A program made the translations under genes and the position numbers. A stretch of 48,666 nt of DNA from Bacillus niameyensis. GTDB lineage: Bacteria; Bacillota; Bacilli; Bacillales; Bacillaceae_C. The notes beneath the pieces are model-generated. The model had not been told where the DNA came from and did no database searches. It saw nothing but the letters and a program-made list of their open reading frames with translations. Positions 24,622 through 33,081 of this stretch are shown here, one piece after another (positions within the stretch are counted from its first letter, which is position 1; each line of letters opens with the position of its first letter). The stretch lies in NCBI RefSeq assembly GCF_001375535.1, contig NZ_LN831197.1, forward strand, positions 1,797,321 through 1,845,986. Direction: 5' to 3'.

Positions 24622-25992
24622 CTATTTTAGGAACAACTTTATTTTCTTCAAGCCATTTTTCAAATTCGGGTATCTAAAAGGCAAGTCAAATCGAGTCGTT
24701 TGTTTTAAAATACTTTTTTGGTGTGAAAATGTGTCAAAACTTCCTTTACCATGGTAGTTCCCCATGCCGCTGCTGCCAACGCCGCCAAAAGGTAAATAAG
24801 GAGATGAAAGGTGGTAAACCGTGTCATTGATACAACCCCCACCGAATGATATATCCGTCATAACCTTATCTTGAATACGTTGATCCTTTGAAAAAAGATA
24901 AAGAGCAAGCGGATTAGGGTGGCGTTTGATACCGTCGATCACCACGGACAATTCATCGTATTCAAGTACAGGAAGGATTGGTCCAAATATTTCATCCGTC
25001 ATAACGGAGTCATTCCAATTAATGCCAGTTAAAACGGTTGGCTCGATTGCTAAATTCTCATCATTTGCTGATCCCCCAAATGCAATTTCACCATCCTTAA
25101 GGAAAGATACTAAACGTTCATAATGCTTCATACTAACAATATGAGTATAGTGAGGATTCTTTAATGGTTCTTCCCCATACAATGCTTTTACCATGAGGGA
25201 TAACTCATGCAAAAATTCATCACGTACACTGCTATGAATAAACAAATAGTCTGGAGCTACACAAGTTTGACCTGCATTCATAAATTTCCCCCAGGCAATT
25301 CTTTTCGCAGCTAGTTTTAGATTTGCATCTTTATGAACAATGCAAGGGCTTTTGCCTCCTAGTTCTAAAGTAATCGGAGTTAAATGTTTAGCCGCCCCTT
25401 TCATAATCACTTTTCCAACCGAAACACTACCAGTAAAAAATATATAATCGAATTTCTCCTCAAGCAGAGCCTCACTCGTTTCTATTCCTCCTTGAACCAC
25501 TGAAACTAATTCTTTTGGGAAAATATCAGTCATTAATCTTGTAAGAACCTCGGATGTGTTAGGAGTATACTCCGAAGGTTTAATAATCGCGCAATTTCCC
25601 GCCGCAATTGCTCCAATCAATGGTGCGATTGCCAATTGGAATGGATAATTCCATGGAGCTATAATAAGTGTCACTCCGTAAGGTTCTGGATAAATGAACC
25701 CTTTAGAACCAATATGAGTGATGGGTGTCTTTACTTTTTTCGGCTTACACCAAGATCGTAAATGCTTTTGAATAAAGCGAATTTCTTCCAATACAATCCC
25801 AATTTCTGTCGTGTAGGATTCAAATTCTGACTTATTTAAATCCGCTTTTAACGCAACCATCAACTTTTCTTCGTTTTCTTTAATTCCATTTCTTAGCTTT
25901 TGAAGGGCTTCTATTCGATAGGAAACTGGCTTTGTCTCTCCAGAATTAAAAAAGCTTCTTTGTCTTGCGATCAGTGTCTGGACATTACTCAT
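24622..25992 (-). CDS. Aldehyde dehydrogenase, class 3-like (YwdH-type)
   Basis: This 456-residue NAD(P)-dependent enzyme oxidises aldehydes to acids. The catalytic Glu is in LELGGKSPCIV and the catalytic Cys in NAGQTCVAPDYLF; IIAPWNYPFQLAIAPLIGAI and ITFFTGS-like FFTGSVSVGKVIM bind cofactor. The C-terminal ending LPFGGVGSSGMGNYHGKGSF and a hydrophobic tail resemble class 3/fatty aldehyde dehydrogenases such as B. subtilis YwdH (same length). The natural substrate is probably a medium- or long-chain aldehyde by family. AGGGAAG precedes the ATG. Confidence 0.92.
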   Translation of the reverse strand: MSNVQTLIARQRSFFNSGETKPVSYRIEALQKLRNGIKENEEKLMVALKADLNKSEFESYTTEIGIVLEEIRFIQKHLRSWCKPKKVKTPITHIGSKGFIYPEPYGVTLIIAPWNYPFQLAIAPLIGAIAAGNCAIIKPSEYTPNTSEVLTRLMTDIFPKELVSVVQGGIETSEALLEEKFDYIFFTGSVSVGKVIMKGAAKHLTPITLELGGKSPCIVHKDANLKLAAKRIAWGKFMNAGQTCVAPDYLFIHSSVRDEFLHELSLMVKALYGEEPLKNPHYTHIVSMKHYERLVSFLKDGEIAFGGSANDENLAIEPTVLTGINWNDSVMTDEIFGPILPVLEYDELSVVIDGIKRHPNPLALYLFSKDQRIQDKVMTDISFGGGCINDTVYHLSSPYLPFGGVGSSGMGNYHGKGSFDTFSHQKSILKQTTRFDLPFRYPNLKNGLKKIKLFLK

Positions 25993-26205
25993 AGTTTCTT
26001 CCCTCCAAATTTCATTACAAAATACTAATTTAGCTTCAACTATAGATAGAGAATTTTACTTCAAACTTATTATACTAAATCCCAAAAGATACAAAACAAT
26101 AAGTTTTACTTATTAATCGGCATAATAATTGGAGAGTTTACTTATCGAAGAACCCTCTATACAATATAGATGGTGGCTATTTCCTTAATTGTTAGGAGGA
26201 ATTTT

Positions 26206-26568
26206 ATGATTATCGGGTTACATCACGCACAAATTACAATTCCAAAAGGAGCTGAAGACGAAGGGAAGAAATTTTATTGCCAGCTTCTTGGTTTACAAGA
26301 GAAAGAAAAGCCTAAATCACTGCAGGGGCGTGGAGGTTTTTGGTTACAAGTCGGTGAAAGTGAAGTGCATATTGGAACGGAGAACGGTATCGATCGATTA
26401 AAAACAAAAGCTCATTTAGCTTACCAAGTTGACGATCTATCATTTTGGAGAGGTATTTTAGAAAGAAATGACATCCACATTATTGAATCCGTACCAATAC
26501 AAGGCTTTGAACGATTTGAGTTTAGAGACCCATTCGGTAACAGAGTTGAATTGATTCAAGTGGTTTAA
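26206..26568 (+). CDS. VOC-family (glyoxalase-like) protein
   Basis: This 120-residue single-domain vicinal-oxygen-chelate protein shows two paired beta-alpha-beta-beta-beta modules: GLHHAQITIPKGAEDEGKKFY with a metal-type His, and LAYQVDDLSFWRGIL...RFEFRDPFGNRVELIQ. The ending EFRDPFGNRVE is the usual VOC signature. The reaction is not predictable. The ATG at 26206 is chosen because TTAGGAGGA lies 6 nt before it; an upstream GTG frame at 26170 has none. Confidence 0.88.
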   Translation: MIIGLHHAQITIPKGAEDEGKKFYCQLLGLQEKEKPKSLQGRGGFWLQVGESEVHIGTENGIDRLKTKAHLAYQVDDLSFWRGILERNDIHIIESVPIQGFERFEFRDPFGNRVELIQVV

Positions 26569-26659
26569 TAACGTTCATAAATTCCCTTATTGTAATTAGT
26601 GGAATAGGTGTCATCGTGTTAAAATATGTGTACGATTACACCTAAGTGAGGGATTCAGA

Positions 26660-27112
26660 TTGAAAGTTAGAGACTTTATGATTACAAAAGTTATTACTGT
26701 AAAACCTTCGACTACTATTAGAGATTTATTACTTGTACTCACTTCTAATCGAATTGGCGGTGTGCCTGTTGTTGATGATAAAGGCCAATTAATAGGTATG
26801 GTCTCAGACGGTGATATATTACGCTATTTAGCTCCAAAGCCTATAGGTATTGCTGGTCTTGTTTATATCATTGAGGTTGGAGAAATAGAGGATGTAATAA
26901 AAGAAAAGTTAGATACACAAGTTAAAGATGTAATGACAAAAAGAAATCTCCTCTTCGTTTCACCTGATGATGATTTTGAATGGGCAATCCGTTCATTATC
27001 CCGACACCATTATAAAAAACTTCCTGTTGTAAATGGCGCTGGACGAGTGATTGGTGTTCTCAGCAGAGGTGACTTGATCAATGCTATTTCAAAAAAGATT
27101 ATTTCGTCGTAA
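26660..27112 (+). CDS. Tandem CBS-domain protein
   Basis: This 150-residue protein consists of two CBS domains (about 1-60 and 80-145), each with the V/I-T/K-V-x-P and GGVPVVDDKGQLIGMVSDGDI type motifs. Paired CBS domains bind adenosine nucleotides such as AMP, ATP or SAM and act as sensors. As a stand-alone protein its target is unknown. TTG start after GAGGGA. Single-gene unit. Confidence 0.9.
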   Translation: MKVRDFMITKVITVKPSTTIRDLLLVLTSNRIGGVPVVDDKGQLIGMVSDGDILRYLAPKPIGIAGLVYIIEVGEIEDVIKEKLDTQVKDVMTKRNLLFVSPDDDFEWAIRSLSRHHYKKLPVVNGAGRVIGVLSRGDLINAISKKIISS

Positions 27113-27154
27113 AAAAACATTATTTTCATCTATTGAAAGCCCCTCAACTATAAA

Positions 27155-27190
27155 GAAACTATTCGTAACAACATTCTTACGAATAGTTTC
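27155..27190 (+). terminator. Hairpin after the CBS gene
   Basis: A perfect 14-bp stem (27155-27168 with 27177-27190) with an 8-nt loop lies 43 bp past the CBS stop. It lacks a T-tract, so termination is likely but not certain. Confidence 0.5.
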
Positions 27191-27387
27191 TAACAGAATT
27201 AACCACGTACAAGTTCTGTTGCAACAGTCGCTTCAGATCCTTCCTTTACTTCTCTTGGCCTTTTTTATTAATCCAATTATGGAAATACCCATTATAAAAT
27301 AATTGGCTCTTAGCCTCGTTACTACTCAATTTATTAATAGATTTATTGAGTTCCCTCACTACCATTCCTCCATAATATTACGGTTAA

Positions 27388-27732
27388 TTACTTCTTCAAA
27401 AGCATCAAAATATAACTAATTAAATAGGCTAGGCTTGTTATGCCGAACAAAGCAAATATGCTCGGGGTCATTGTTACATACACACTAACTGGCAACGACC
27501 AGATAAAAGCTATCAACATTAATGTTTTTTTACGATTTAAAGACGAAATGATCGCTAAACAGGCAGGGAGACATAGCATGAAAAAAGTATTCAATACAGG
27601 AGCAACATCCGTTGTATTTGAATAGGGATTAAAGAAACTAAACACGATCCATAAACAAATGGAGATTCCCCCTGCGATTAGCGCTAATATTGTCGATATG
27701 TTTCTAATTTTACACGTCCCCCTTCTTTTCAA
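27388..27732 (-). CDS. Hypothetical four-span membrane protein
   Basis: This 114-residue hydrophobic protein has four predicted spans (about 13-33, 43-63, 69-87, 93-111). No family recognised. It follows the lipoprotein gene by 5 bp and is likely co-transcribed. The start is assumed to be TTG at 27730-27732 after GAGGATTAAGG. Confidence 0.6.
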   Translation of the reverse strand: MKRRGTCKIRNISTILALIAGGISICLWIVFSFFNPYSNTTDVAPVLNTFFMLCLPACLAIISSLNRKKTLMLIAFIWSLPVSVYVTMTPSIFALFGITSLAYLISYILMLLKK

Positions 27733-27737
27733 TTGCC

Positions 27738-28487
27738 TTAATCCTCTTTTACATAATAATTTTTGTTGCCGACTTGGATATCATTTACGTCTGAATCATG
27801 AATAAAGAATAATAACGGGGTTACTGTACCATCATTAGATGTCAGGGTTATCGTATTGTTTTCAATCTTATAATTGCCCTTTTCTGCGTCACCAGAACTA
27901 CTTGTATGGGTTGAAACGCCTGTATTTGCTCCAAGGCTTCCAAGTGTTACGCCCGAGAGTTCAAATGTTTCGTCTGGATATAGGGATAAGGAGTATGTCC
28001 ATGAACTGGAAGATCCAGTAACTCCAATCAAGCCTCTATAACCTATATACGTATAATGATTATCCAATGTCGTTCCTTTTGGCACTGGCTGGACTGCATT
28101 TAACTTCACTTTATTAATAATGAGAGTGTCATTCTCCAGTATGATTGGATAAGACTCTCCATTACTCAGGGTTAATTGACCATCGCTAATCGAGTAATCT
28201 AGACATTCATCACGCTTGCAATCAATCGTTTCTGGACCTCCATTTTCTGGTAAACCAATCAATACTTTATTTTTAGGCAAGAACGTATAAAAATCCCAAC
28301 ACATGCCACCACATTCGTCACCGCCAAAATCATCTCGAAAACCTGAGAACATCCCTTCTAAATTATCCAAGCCTACTGGTAAATTCGATTGATCCTTCGG
28401 ACTATTTGTTTTACTTTGTGGCAAACATCCCGTGATTATTAGTGATGCAACGAGACAAACAACTACTAGGAAACCCCGAACAGTCAA
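27738..28487 (-). CDS. Hypothetical lipoprotein
   Basis: This 249-residue protein has a signal peptide ending in lipobox IITGC (Cys21), so it should be anchored outside the membrane. The mature part is Ser/Thr/Asp-rich and beta-rich with two cysteine pairs (DECGGMCWD and DCKRDECLD), suggesting disulfides. No family recognised. TTG start 8 nt after AAAGGGG. In an operon with the small membrane protein downstream. Confidence 0.72.
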   Translation of the reverse strand: MTVRGFLVVVCLVASLIITGCLPQSKTNSPKDQSNLPVGLDNLEGMFSGFRDDFGGDECGGMCWDFYTFLPKNKVLIGLPENGGPETIDCKRDECLDYSISDGQLTLSNGESYPIILENDTLIINKVKLNAVQPVPKGTTLDNHYTYIGYRGLIGVTGSSSSWTYSLSLYPDETFELSGVTLGSLGANTGVSTHTSSSGDAEKGNYKIENNTITLTSNDGTVTPLLFFIHDSDVNDIQVGNKNYYVKED

Positions 28488-28700
28488 ATTTCAGACCCCT
28501 TTCCTTTATCATCTTATTTTTATCAAACATGTTAAAAACCTTAATTACTTTTTCTACATACAACCTTAATTTTTGAATGCCTCATTGTTCTACGCGCTTA
28601 TCATTATAATTAAGGTCATTATCTTAATCATATTATGAAACTTGAAAATTGGTTATTCCGTTTGTATATAACAGCTTACTTCCCTATTGATATTCTTTAA

Positions 28701-28720
28701 GGAAGGGATGATTCCCTTCC
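28701..28720 (-). terminator. ABC-F gene terminator
   Basis: GGAAGGGA-TGAT-TCCCTTCC is a perfect 8-bp stem with a tetraloop 2 bp past the stop. The T-tract on the minus strand is short. Confidence 0.6.
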
Positions 28721-28722
28721 CG

Positions 28723-30186
28723 CTAATTCCCTAATCGTAAATTTTGATCATCTATAACATAAATATAATCTGCTACACGATCAACGAAAGTACGATCATG
28801 TGATACAAGCAGAACAGTGCCTTCGTATCCTTTTAAGAAAGTTTCCAATGCTTCAATACAAAAGACATCTAAAAAATTTGTAGGTTCATCTAAAATTAAC
28901 ACATTATATCTTCCTAGAAACAACTGACATAGTACTAGTCGTATAGCTTCTCCACCACTTAAATTCCGAACATTCTTTTTGAGATCATTTCCTATAAAGC
29001 CCATGGAGTGGAGAACTGAACGGATTTTACTATCGGCATAATCACTATTTTCCTTCATCAATCCTATTACCGTTTTATCTGCAACGAATTGATAATCCAT
29101 CTGTTCATAAGCACCTATGACCGCTTTTGGAGAAATTGTGATCCCCTCACCATATTGCAGTATGTGGCGCAATAACGTCGTTTTACCAGATCCATTCTTT
29201 CCTGTAATCGCAATAATCTTCCCTAAGGGAAATTGAAAGCTCGTTTCTTTTAGGAGAAGCTTTTCTCCTGCTTTTAGCGTTAATCGATCAGCCATAATTG
29301 GAAACTTATTGTGTAACTGGAGAGCATGAGACTGGTGAAAACGAATGATTTTCTCCTCTTTCGGTGCCTCCACCACGTCTAGTTGTTCCACTCTCTGTTC
29401 AATCGCTTTGGCTGCTCGTTGAATGTTCTTTTGACTAGTATCCTTTGACTTCGTCATAAACATCTTATTTGCCTTTGCTCTTGTTTCCTTCTTGGAAATA
29501 CGACCATTTGCCTCTGTTACTTTTGCAGCCTTCTTCATTTTGTCATCAGCGGCTTTCATAAGTCGTGTTTTCTCTTTAACATACTTATCATGCTGTTCCT
29601 GTTGTTGCTTCTTCTGAAGTTCTTTTTGCGCGACATAATCTGAATAATTCCCTGTATATTCCGTAATATGTCCCTCTTCTACTTCCCAAATTTTCGTCAC
29701 CAATTGATCTAATACATATCGATCATGACTGACGAGAATGAGCGCACCGTAGTAGTATGTTAATTCCTCAATAAAAAACTGGATACCCTCTGCGTCTAGA
29801 TGAGTAGTAGGCTCATCAATGAATAAGCCTTCATAGTAGGTCGAGAAAATTTGTGCTAACTTTAATCTTGTTTGCTCACCGCCGCTAAAGTTTTTTATTT
29901 CCGTTTCTGGGATTGACAATTTTCCCCTTAGGTCGTAATCCACATCCTTTTGCGTTGGTGCATTTAATTGATCAAAATAGCCTGTTTCTATAAAACTTCT
30001 GACATATCCTTGATCTGGCTGAATTAAGCCAGCCATTAGTTTTAACAGCGTGCTCTTTCCCGCTCCATTCTTTCCAACAATACCGATCCGATCAAACTGA
30101 TGTACGGCGAGCCGCGGGATGTTTAGAACCATTTTATCTAAAAAAGAAAGTTCAATATTTTCCAATTCAATACATACTTTTTCCAT
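28723..30186 (-). CDS. ABC-F ribosomal protection protein (Msr/VmlR-type)
   Basis: This 487-residue soluble protein has two ATP-binding cassettes and no membrane span. Cassette 1 has Walker A GKNGAGKST, signature FSGGEQTRLKLA and Walker B GLFIDEPTTHLD; cassette 2 has GKNGSGKTT, LSGGEAIRLVL and VLILDEPTNFLD. A long charged linker between them (about 190-280) corresponds to the antibiotic-resistance domain that reaches the peptidyl-transferase centre. Such proteins expel macrolides, lincosamides, streptogramins or pleuromutilins from the ribosome. The ATG at 30184-30186 follows GGAGAAG; an in-frame ATG 189 bp upstream lies in the regulatory leader. A 400-nt attenuator leader precedes it. Confidence 0.92.
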   Translation of the reverse strand: MEKVCIELENIELSFLDKMVLNIPRLAVHQFDRIGIVGKNGAGKSTLLKLMAGLIQPDQGYVRSFIETGYFDQLNAPTQKDVDYDLRGKLSIPETEIKNFSGGEQTRLKLAQIFSTYYEGLFIDEPTTHLDAEGIQFFIEELTYYYGALILVSHDRYVLDQLVTKIWEVEEGHITEYTGNYSDYVAQKELQKKQQQEQHDKYVKEKTRLMKAADDKMKKAAKVTEANGRISKKETRAKANKMFMTKSKDTSQKNIQRAAKAIEQRVEQLDVVEAPKEEKIIRFHQSHALQLHNKFPIMADRLTLKAGEKLLLKETSFQFPLGKIIAITGKNGSGKTTLLRHILQYGEGITISPKAVIGAYEQMDYQFVADKTVIGLMKENSDYADSKIRSVLHSMGFIGNDLKKNVRNLSGGEAIRLVLCQLFLGRYNVLILDEPTNFLDVFCIEALETFLKGYEGTVLLVSHDRTFVDRVADYIYVIDDQNLRLGN

Positions 30187-30210
30187 TGTTTTTCTTCTCC
30201 TTTCCATAAC

Positions 30211-30240
30211 AAAAAAGTCACAAGCGTCTGCCTGTGACTT
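30211..30240 (-). terminator. Attenuator terminator 3 (next to the ABC-F start)
   Basis: Minus-strand AAGTCACA-N10-TGTGACTT followed by TTTT forms a strong intrinsic terminator 25 bp before the ABC-F start codon. It would stop transcription before the gene unless an alternative fold or a stalled ribosome prevents it. Confidence 0.8.
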
Positions 30241-30343
30241 AGAGTAAAGGGAAAGAGCCTGATCCTTATTTTGGAGGCCGCTCAGAGCCGTCAACAAATA
30301 GTCCTCGTTCAGAGAACAAAAAAGGGAAAATAAACAAAAATAA

Positions 30344-30369
30344 AGAAAGGCAGAACGAGCCGCCTTTCT
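30344..30369 (-). terminator. Attenuator terminator-like hairpin 2
   Basis: Minus-strand AGAAAGGC-N10-GCCTTTCT followed by TTATTTTTG is an 8-bp stem with a T-rich tail in the middle of the ABC-F leader. Part of its loop (CTCGTTC) can pair with GAACGAG further downstream. Confidence 0.6.
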
Positions 30370-30454
30370 AAGCATGACATATTTTTACAGAAGAACATCG
30401 CAATATATAAGTATATTGGATGTATCAAATATGAAATGAAGATTATTAAAAAAG

Positions 30455-30494
30455 GACAGACTAATCCCGTTTACTCTGTCTACCAAAAACAGAG
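30455..30494 (-). terminator. Attenuator terminator 1 with competing antiterminator
   Basis: On the minus strand CTCTGT/ACAGAG (30489-30494 with 30474-30479) forms a first hairpin, while GACAGA/TCTGTC (30475-30480 with 30455-30460) followed by six T forms a terminator. Both need the same ACAGA bases, so they are mutually exclusive. It lies just after the leader-peptide stop. Confidence 0.7.
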
Positions 30495-30511
30495 CCTTTG
30501 ACCGTATTCAA

Positions 30512-30556
30512 TTACTGGTTCAAAGTTGGGAAACGTAGTCTCATTGCATGTGTCAT
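30512..30556 (-). CDS. ErmD-like leader peptide controlling the ABC-F gene
   Basis: A 14-codon frame reads MTHAMRLRFPTLNQ. It begins at an ATG preceded by AAGGAGG at 11 nt, just downstream of a consensus promoter. It differs at one residue (Ala4 for Ser) from the ErmD leader peptide as I recall it. There, macrolide-bound ribosomes stall at MTHSMRL because of the following Arg-Leu-Arg (+x+) motif. Stalling would alter folding of the attenuator downstream. The peptide is too short for routine gene callers. Confidence 0.82.
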   Translation of the reverse strand: MTHAMRLRFPTLNQ

Positions 30557-30594
30557 TTTTTAATAATCCTCCTTAATACTATAAATTCAATTTT

Positions 30595-30623
30595 ATTGTA
30601 GACTGTCTGTTCAGAAATGTCAA
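30595..30623 (-). promoter_or_regulatory. Promoter of the ABC-F leader transcript
   Basis: Minus-strand TTGACA (30618-30623), 17-bp spacer and TACAAT (30595-30600). Transcription would start near 30588, giving a leader of about 400 nt before the ABC-F start codon. Confidence 0.82.
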
Positions 30624-30695
30624 AGGGTAGTCACATCAGATTTAAACGAATAATCCCCTGTTATTTCTTAAATAGTTCACTTTTACAAGTTAAAA

Positions 30696-30717
30696 GGAGC
30701 TGTTTAAACAACTCCTA
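30696..30717 (-). terminator. Lipoprotein gene terminator
   Basis: Minus-strand AGGAGTTGTTTAAACAGCTCCT followed by TTTTAAC, about 20 bp past the lipoprotein stop, makes a near-perfect hairpin with a T-tract. Confidence 0.7.
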
Positions 30718-30736
30718 ATTCGGGTTAGTTAGCTTT

Positions 30737-31687
30737 TTACTCTTCTACCACTTTATCATCAAATTTTTGATATGCAAAAGTTGCCATAGATTCTAAGTCA
30801 AAGAGTTGTATACCGCTCTCATCATATCGTTGCAGCTCCATTGGCATTTGCTTACGAAACTCACCTTCGTTAAGCTTTTCACCGTTTTTATATAGGACAT
30901 CATGGTGGAAAGTAAGGGTCCCCCTAATATAGTTCCATTCCCAAGTTCCTTCATACGCATTATCCTTATTTGGGAATTCTCCGTTTCCATAGCCTTCATA
31001 GCTTCCATCTTCATGTAAAACAATACTGACGTTATGTGTTCCATCATCATTTATAAATCCCCAATGACCAACTAATTCTTTGCCCTCTTTAGATACATTG
31101 AGAAGAACACTGTCACGATCAATACCTGCATTCAAGTCCAAATCTTTTAAATCCTGTGAATCGATTGTTCCGTCGCTGCCCTCAACTGGGATTGGATTAT
31201 CAATTGAGAGTAAACGGAACGAATAATTCCAGTAATCCTGCCCTTTTTGAAGATGTTCTAAAGCTTTCTTATCGATTTCTCCATCCCTTTTATAAGTGGC
31301 TTCTTCAAATAGATCCATTCCTTTATGATACTCATTCAAAGCTATCGAAATTGCTTCACCCATTTCTTTATTCTCATCTGGAGGAGCAATTGTGCCAAAT
31401 TCATTCAAAACTTCGCGAATTGCATTGATTTTTTCAATGGATTGCTTAGTCCATTCTTTATCGTTATTATTCGCACTTTGCCGAACTTCCCCAAATGCTT
31501 GAATAGCTGTAGTAAATTCCGAACGTAACCTTACTGCTTCTTCTGTATAATCGTCAAATGTTAATTGTTTTATATTATCCTCTTGCTTAGATGCTTTAGA
31601 TCCATCACTTTTATTTGTGTTAGTACATCCACTCATTAATGCAATCAGAATAATGAATCCAATCATCCATTTCCCTTTTGCGACCAT
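30737..31687 (-). CDS. Hypothetical lipoprotein
   Basis: This 316-residue protein has a signal peptide with lipobox ALMSGC (Cys20 of this start) and a Lys/Ser/Asp-rich linker. A helical domain follows (about 40-180) with mixed charge, and then a beta-rich C-terminal domain with VGHWGFINDDGTHNVSIVLHEDGSYEGYG. This pattern suggests a lipocalin-like barrel, as in extracytoplasmic DUF-type proteins. No family is assigned with confidence. The ATG at 31685-31687 is chosen for GGAG at 8 nt and a normal signal peptide. A degenerate insertion element lies about 175 bp upstream. Confidence 0.72.
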   Translation of the reverse strand: MVAKGKWMIGFIILIALMSGCTNTNKSDGSKASKQEDNIKQLTFDDYTEEAVRLRSEFTTAIQAFGEVRQSANNNDKEWTKQSIEKINAIREVLNEFGTIAPPDENKEMGEAISIALNEYHKGMDLFEEATYKRDGEIDKKALEHLQKGQDYWNYSFRLLSIDNPIPVEGSDGTIDSQDLKDLDLNAGIDRDSVLLNVSKEGKELVGHWGFINDDGTHNVSIVLHEDGSYEGYGNGEFPNKDNAYEGTWEWNYIRGTLTFHHDVLYKNGEKLNEGEFRKQMPMELQRYDESGIQLFDLESMATFAYQKFDDKVVEE

Positions 31688-32026
31688 GTCTTCAACTCCA
31701 TTTCTTAAAATGCCATTCACTTGAACTCCAATTAAACATCTTGTTTAACAGACTATAAGTATCTCAAAAATACACCCGTATCTGTCAACAGAATAAATAC
31801 CCATTTTTCCGTACCTATATGTAATAAAAGAAGGACCAGTTGCTGGCCCTCCACACTGTTAAATAGACTCTCGGCATTCACCGAGTCAGATGGTACAAGG
31901 TTTTCTAGTACCGTTTTTTTATTTCCCCTCCTATTTAATAGGGGGATATTTGACTTTTTATTAGTAAAATTACCCGTTCTATATTGAACCGATAATAATT
32001 TACATACAACGTAAGAACTAGCTACC

Positions 32027-32155
32027 GTTGATTTCCGTTCCAGGCGGACGCTTTCCGGGGGGCGTGCGGTGAGCCTCCTCGGTCGCTTCGCGCCCTCCGG
32101 GGTCTCACCTGTCACGCTGATCCCCCAGGAGTCGCCGCCTTCCACTCCAATCAAC
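32027..32155 (+). repeat. GC-rich dispersed repeat (element copy 1, left)
   Basis: Starts GTTGATTTCCGTTCCAGGCG and ends CCACTCCAATCAAC, 129 bp, much richer in G+C than its surroundings. Three further copies occur in the window, at 32625-32750 and 43497-43622 (inverted) and 42862-42988 (same orientation). Similar repeats are widespread in Bacillaceae intergenic DNA. Function unknown. Confidence 0.75.
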
Positions 32156-32219
32156 TAAGATAGTCTTTTGCACATGTACTTAAGTTTGTTATTCATTCAA
32201 TGAAATTTTGTTCTTAATT

Positions 32220-32576
32220 TCATTAGCTTGTAGTACAAAAAATACGTGTAAAAGCCCATGCTCTACTGCCGAATACGGAAGAACATTCCATACTTTTAGG
32301 AAAGATATTCTTCGACTTTTTACTAAGACTCCTAGAACTTCTAAAAAGTGGAAGCTCCTCATTTATAAAGGAAGAACATCGGTAGAACGTTCTAACAAAC
32401 GAGAAAAAGTCGATTATCACTTAGAATTTGGACGGCATCGCTCTACAAAGATGTGGTACATACGGACTTACACCATTATGATGTGCCAACACATTGATGC
32501 CTGGTATACCAATCAAAAAGATGAACTATCCTTCCTTAACGGTCAAATTTTATCTTCAATGGCCCAATCTTTTTAA
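32220..32576 (+). pseudogene. C-terminal fragment of a DDE transposase, copy 1
   Basis: About 118 codons survive, ending FLNGQILSSMAQSF. The stretch YKGRTSVERSNKREK fits the Y-x2-R-x3-E-x6-K signature of IS4-superfamily transposases and supplies the third catalytic acid (Glu). The N-terminal part with the two catalytic Asp is absent. Compared with copy 2, about 40 bp at the left edge is lost. Confidence 0.75.
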
Positions 32577-32624
32577 AAGACCTTATCCAAGGGTTTGTTG
32601 CATTTAAAACAAAAACCATTAAAG

Positions 32625-32750
32625 GTTGATTGAAGCGAAAGTGCGAGACTCCTGCGGGATCTGCGGGACAGGTGAGACCCCACAGGCGTTTACGCCGAGG
32701 AGGCTCACCACCCGCCCCGCGGAAAGCGAGCAACTGTAGCGGAAATCAAC
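32625..32750 (-). repeat. GC-rich dispersed repeat (element copy 1, right, inverted)
   Basis: Inverted relative of the repeat at 32027-32155, sharing the GTTGATT ends, GCTTTCCG, GGTGAGCC and the TCTCACCTGTC core. Open reading frames that cross it on either strand are by-products of its low stop density. Confidence 0.7.
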
Positions 32751-33081
32751 CAAGCACTATCTTGGTAAGCAGTAATGTTTACAAACAACCTTTTAAAAAA
32801 ATACATATGTGAGGATTCTTTTGCATGTCTATTTTTGAAAAAAATTTAATAATGAATACCAAATCTTCAATTAATCACAATTCCCAATAGGCCTTTGAAA
32901 ATTCAGCAAATTTGTCCCTCGGAATTCCGAGAGTATATTTAAGTTATGAAATATGATCTATTTAATACGTAGTTTCCCCCTATTACCCATCACATGTTTC
33001 TATTAGTAGAAGGTTCTTTTATTCCCACTGATACTTTCGCCTTAGTTTTATTGTTTTTGCCTTCTTTAGCCTATGATTTCT

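Larger units (their letters stand above)
31863..32938. mobile_element. Degenerate insertion element, copy 1
   Basis: Terminal inverted repeats ATAGACTCTCGG (31863-31874) and CCGAGAGTATAT (32927-32938) bound 1.08 kb. Inside are a GC-rich repeat, a transposase C-terminal fragment and a second, inverted GC-rich repeat. Nearly the same arrangement is found again at 42693-43816 in the same orientation. The transposase cannot be functional, so this is a decayed or non-autonomous element. Confidence 0.75.

Noticed and set aside
30315-30401. A second leader peptide (MFFCKN...) in the ABC-F leader
   Set aside because: The frame exists but has no ribosome site, whereas the ErmD-like frame has a strong one.
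31753-32154. 133-codon minus-strand frame
   Set aside because: It runs through the GC-rich dispersed repeat and a terminal repeat; no ribosome site or family resemblance. Low stop density of the repeat explains it.
32536-32733. Near-identical 65-codon minus-strand frames here and at 43408-43605
   Set aside because: Their similarity comes from the duplicated GC-rich repeat and transposase tail, not from a conserved protein.
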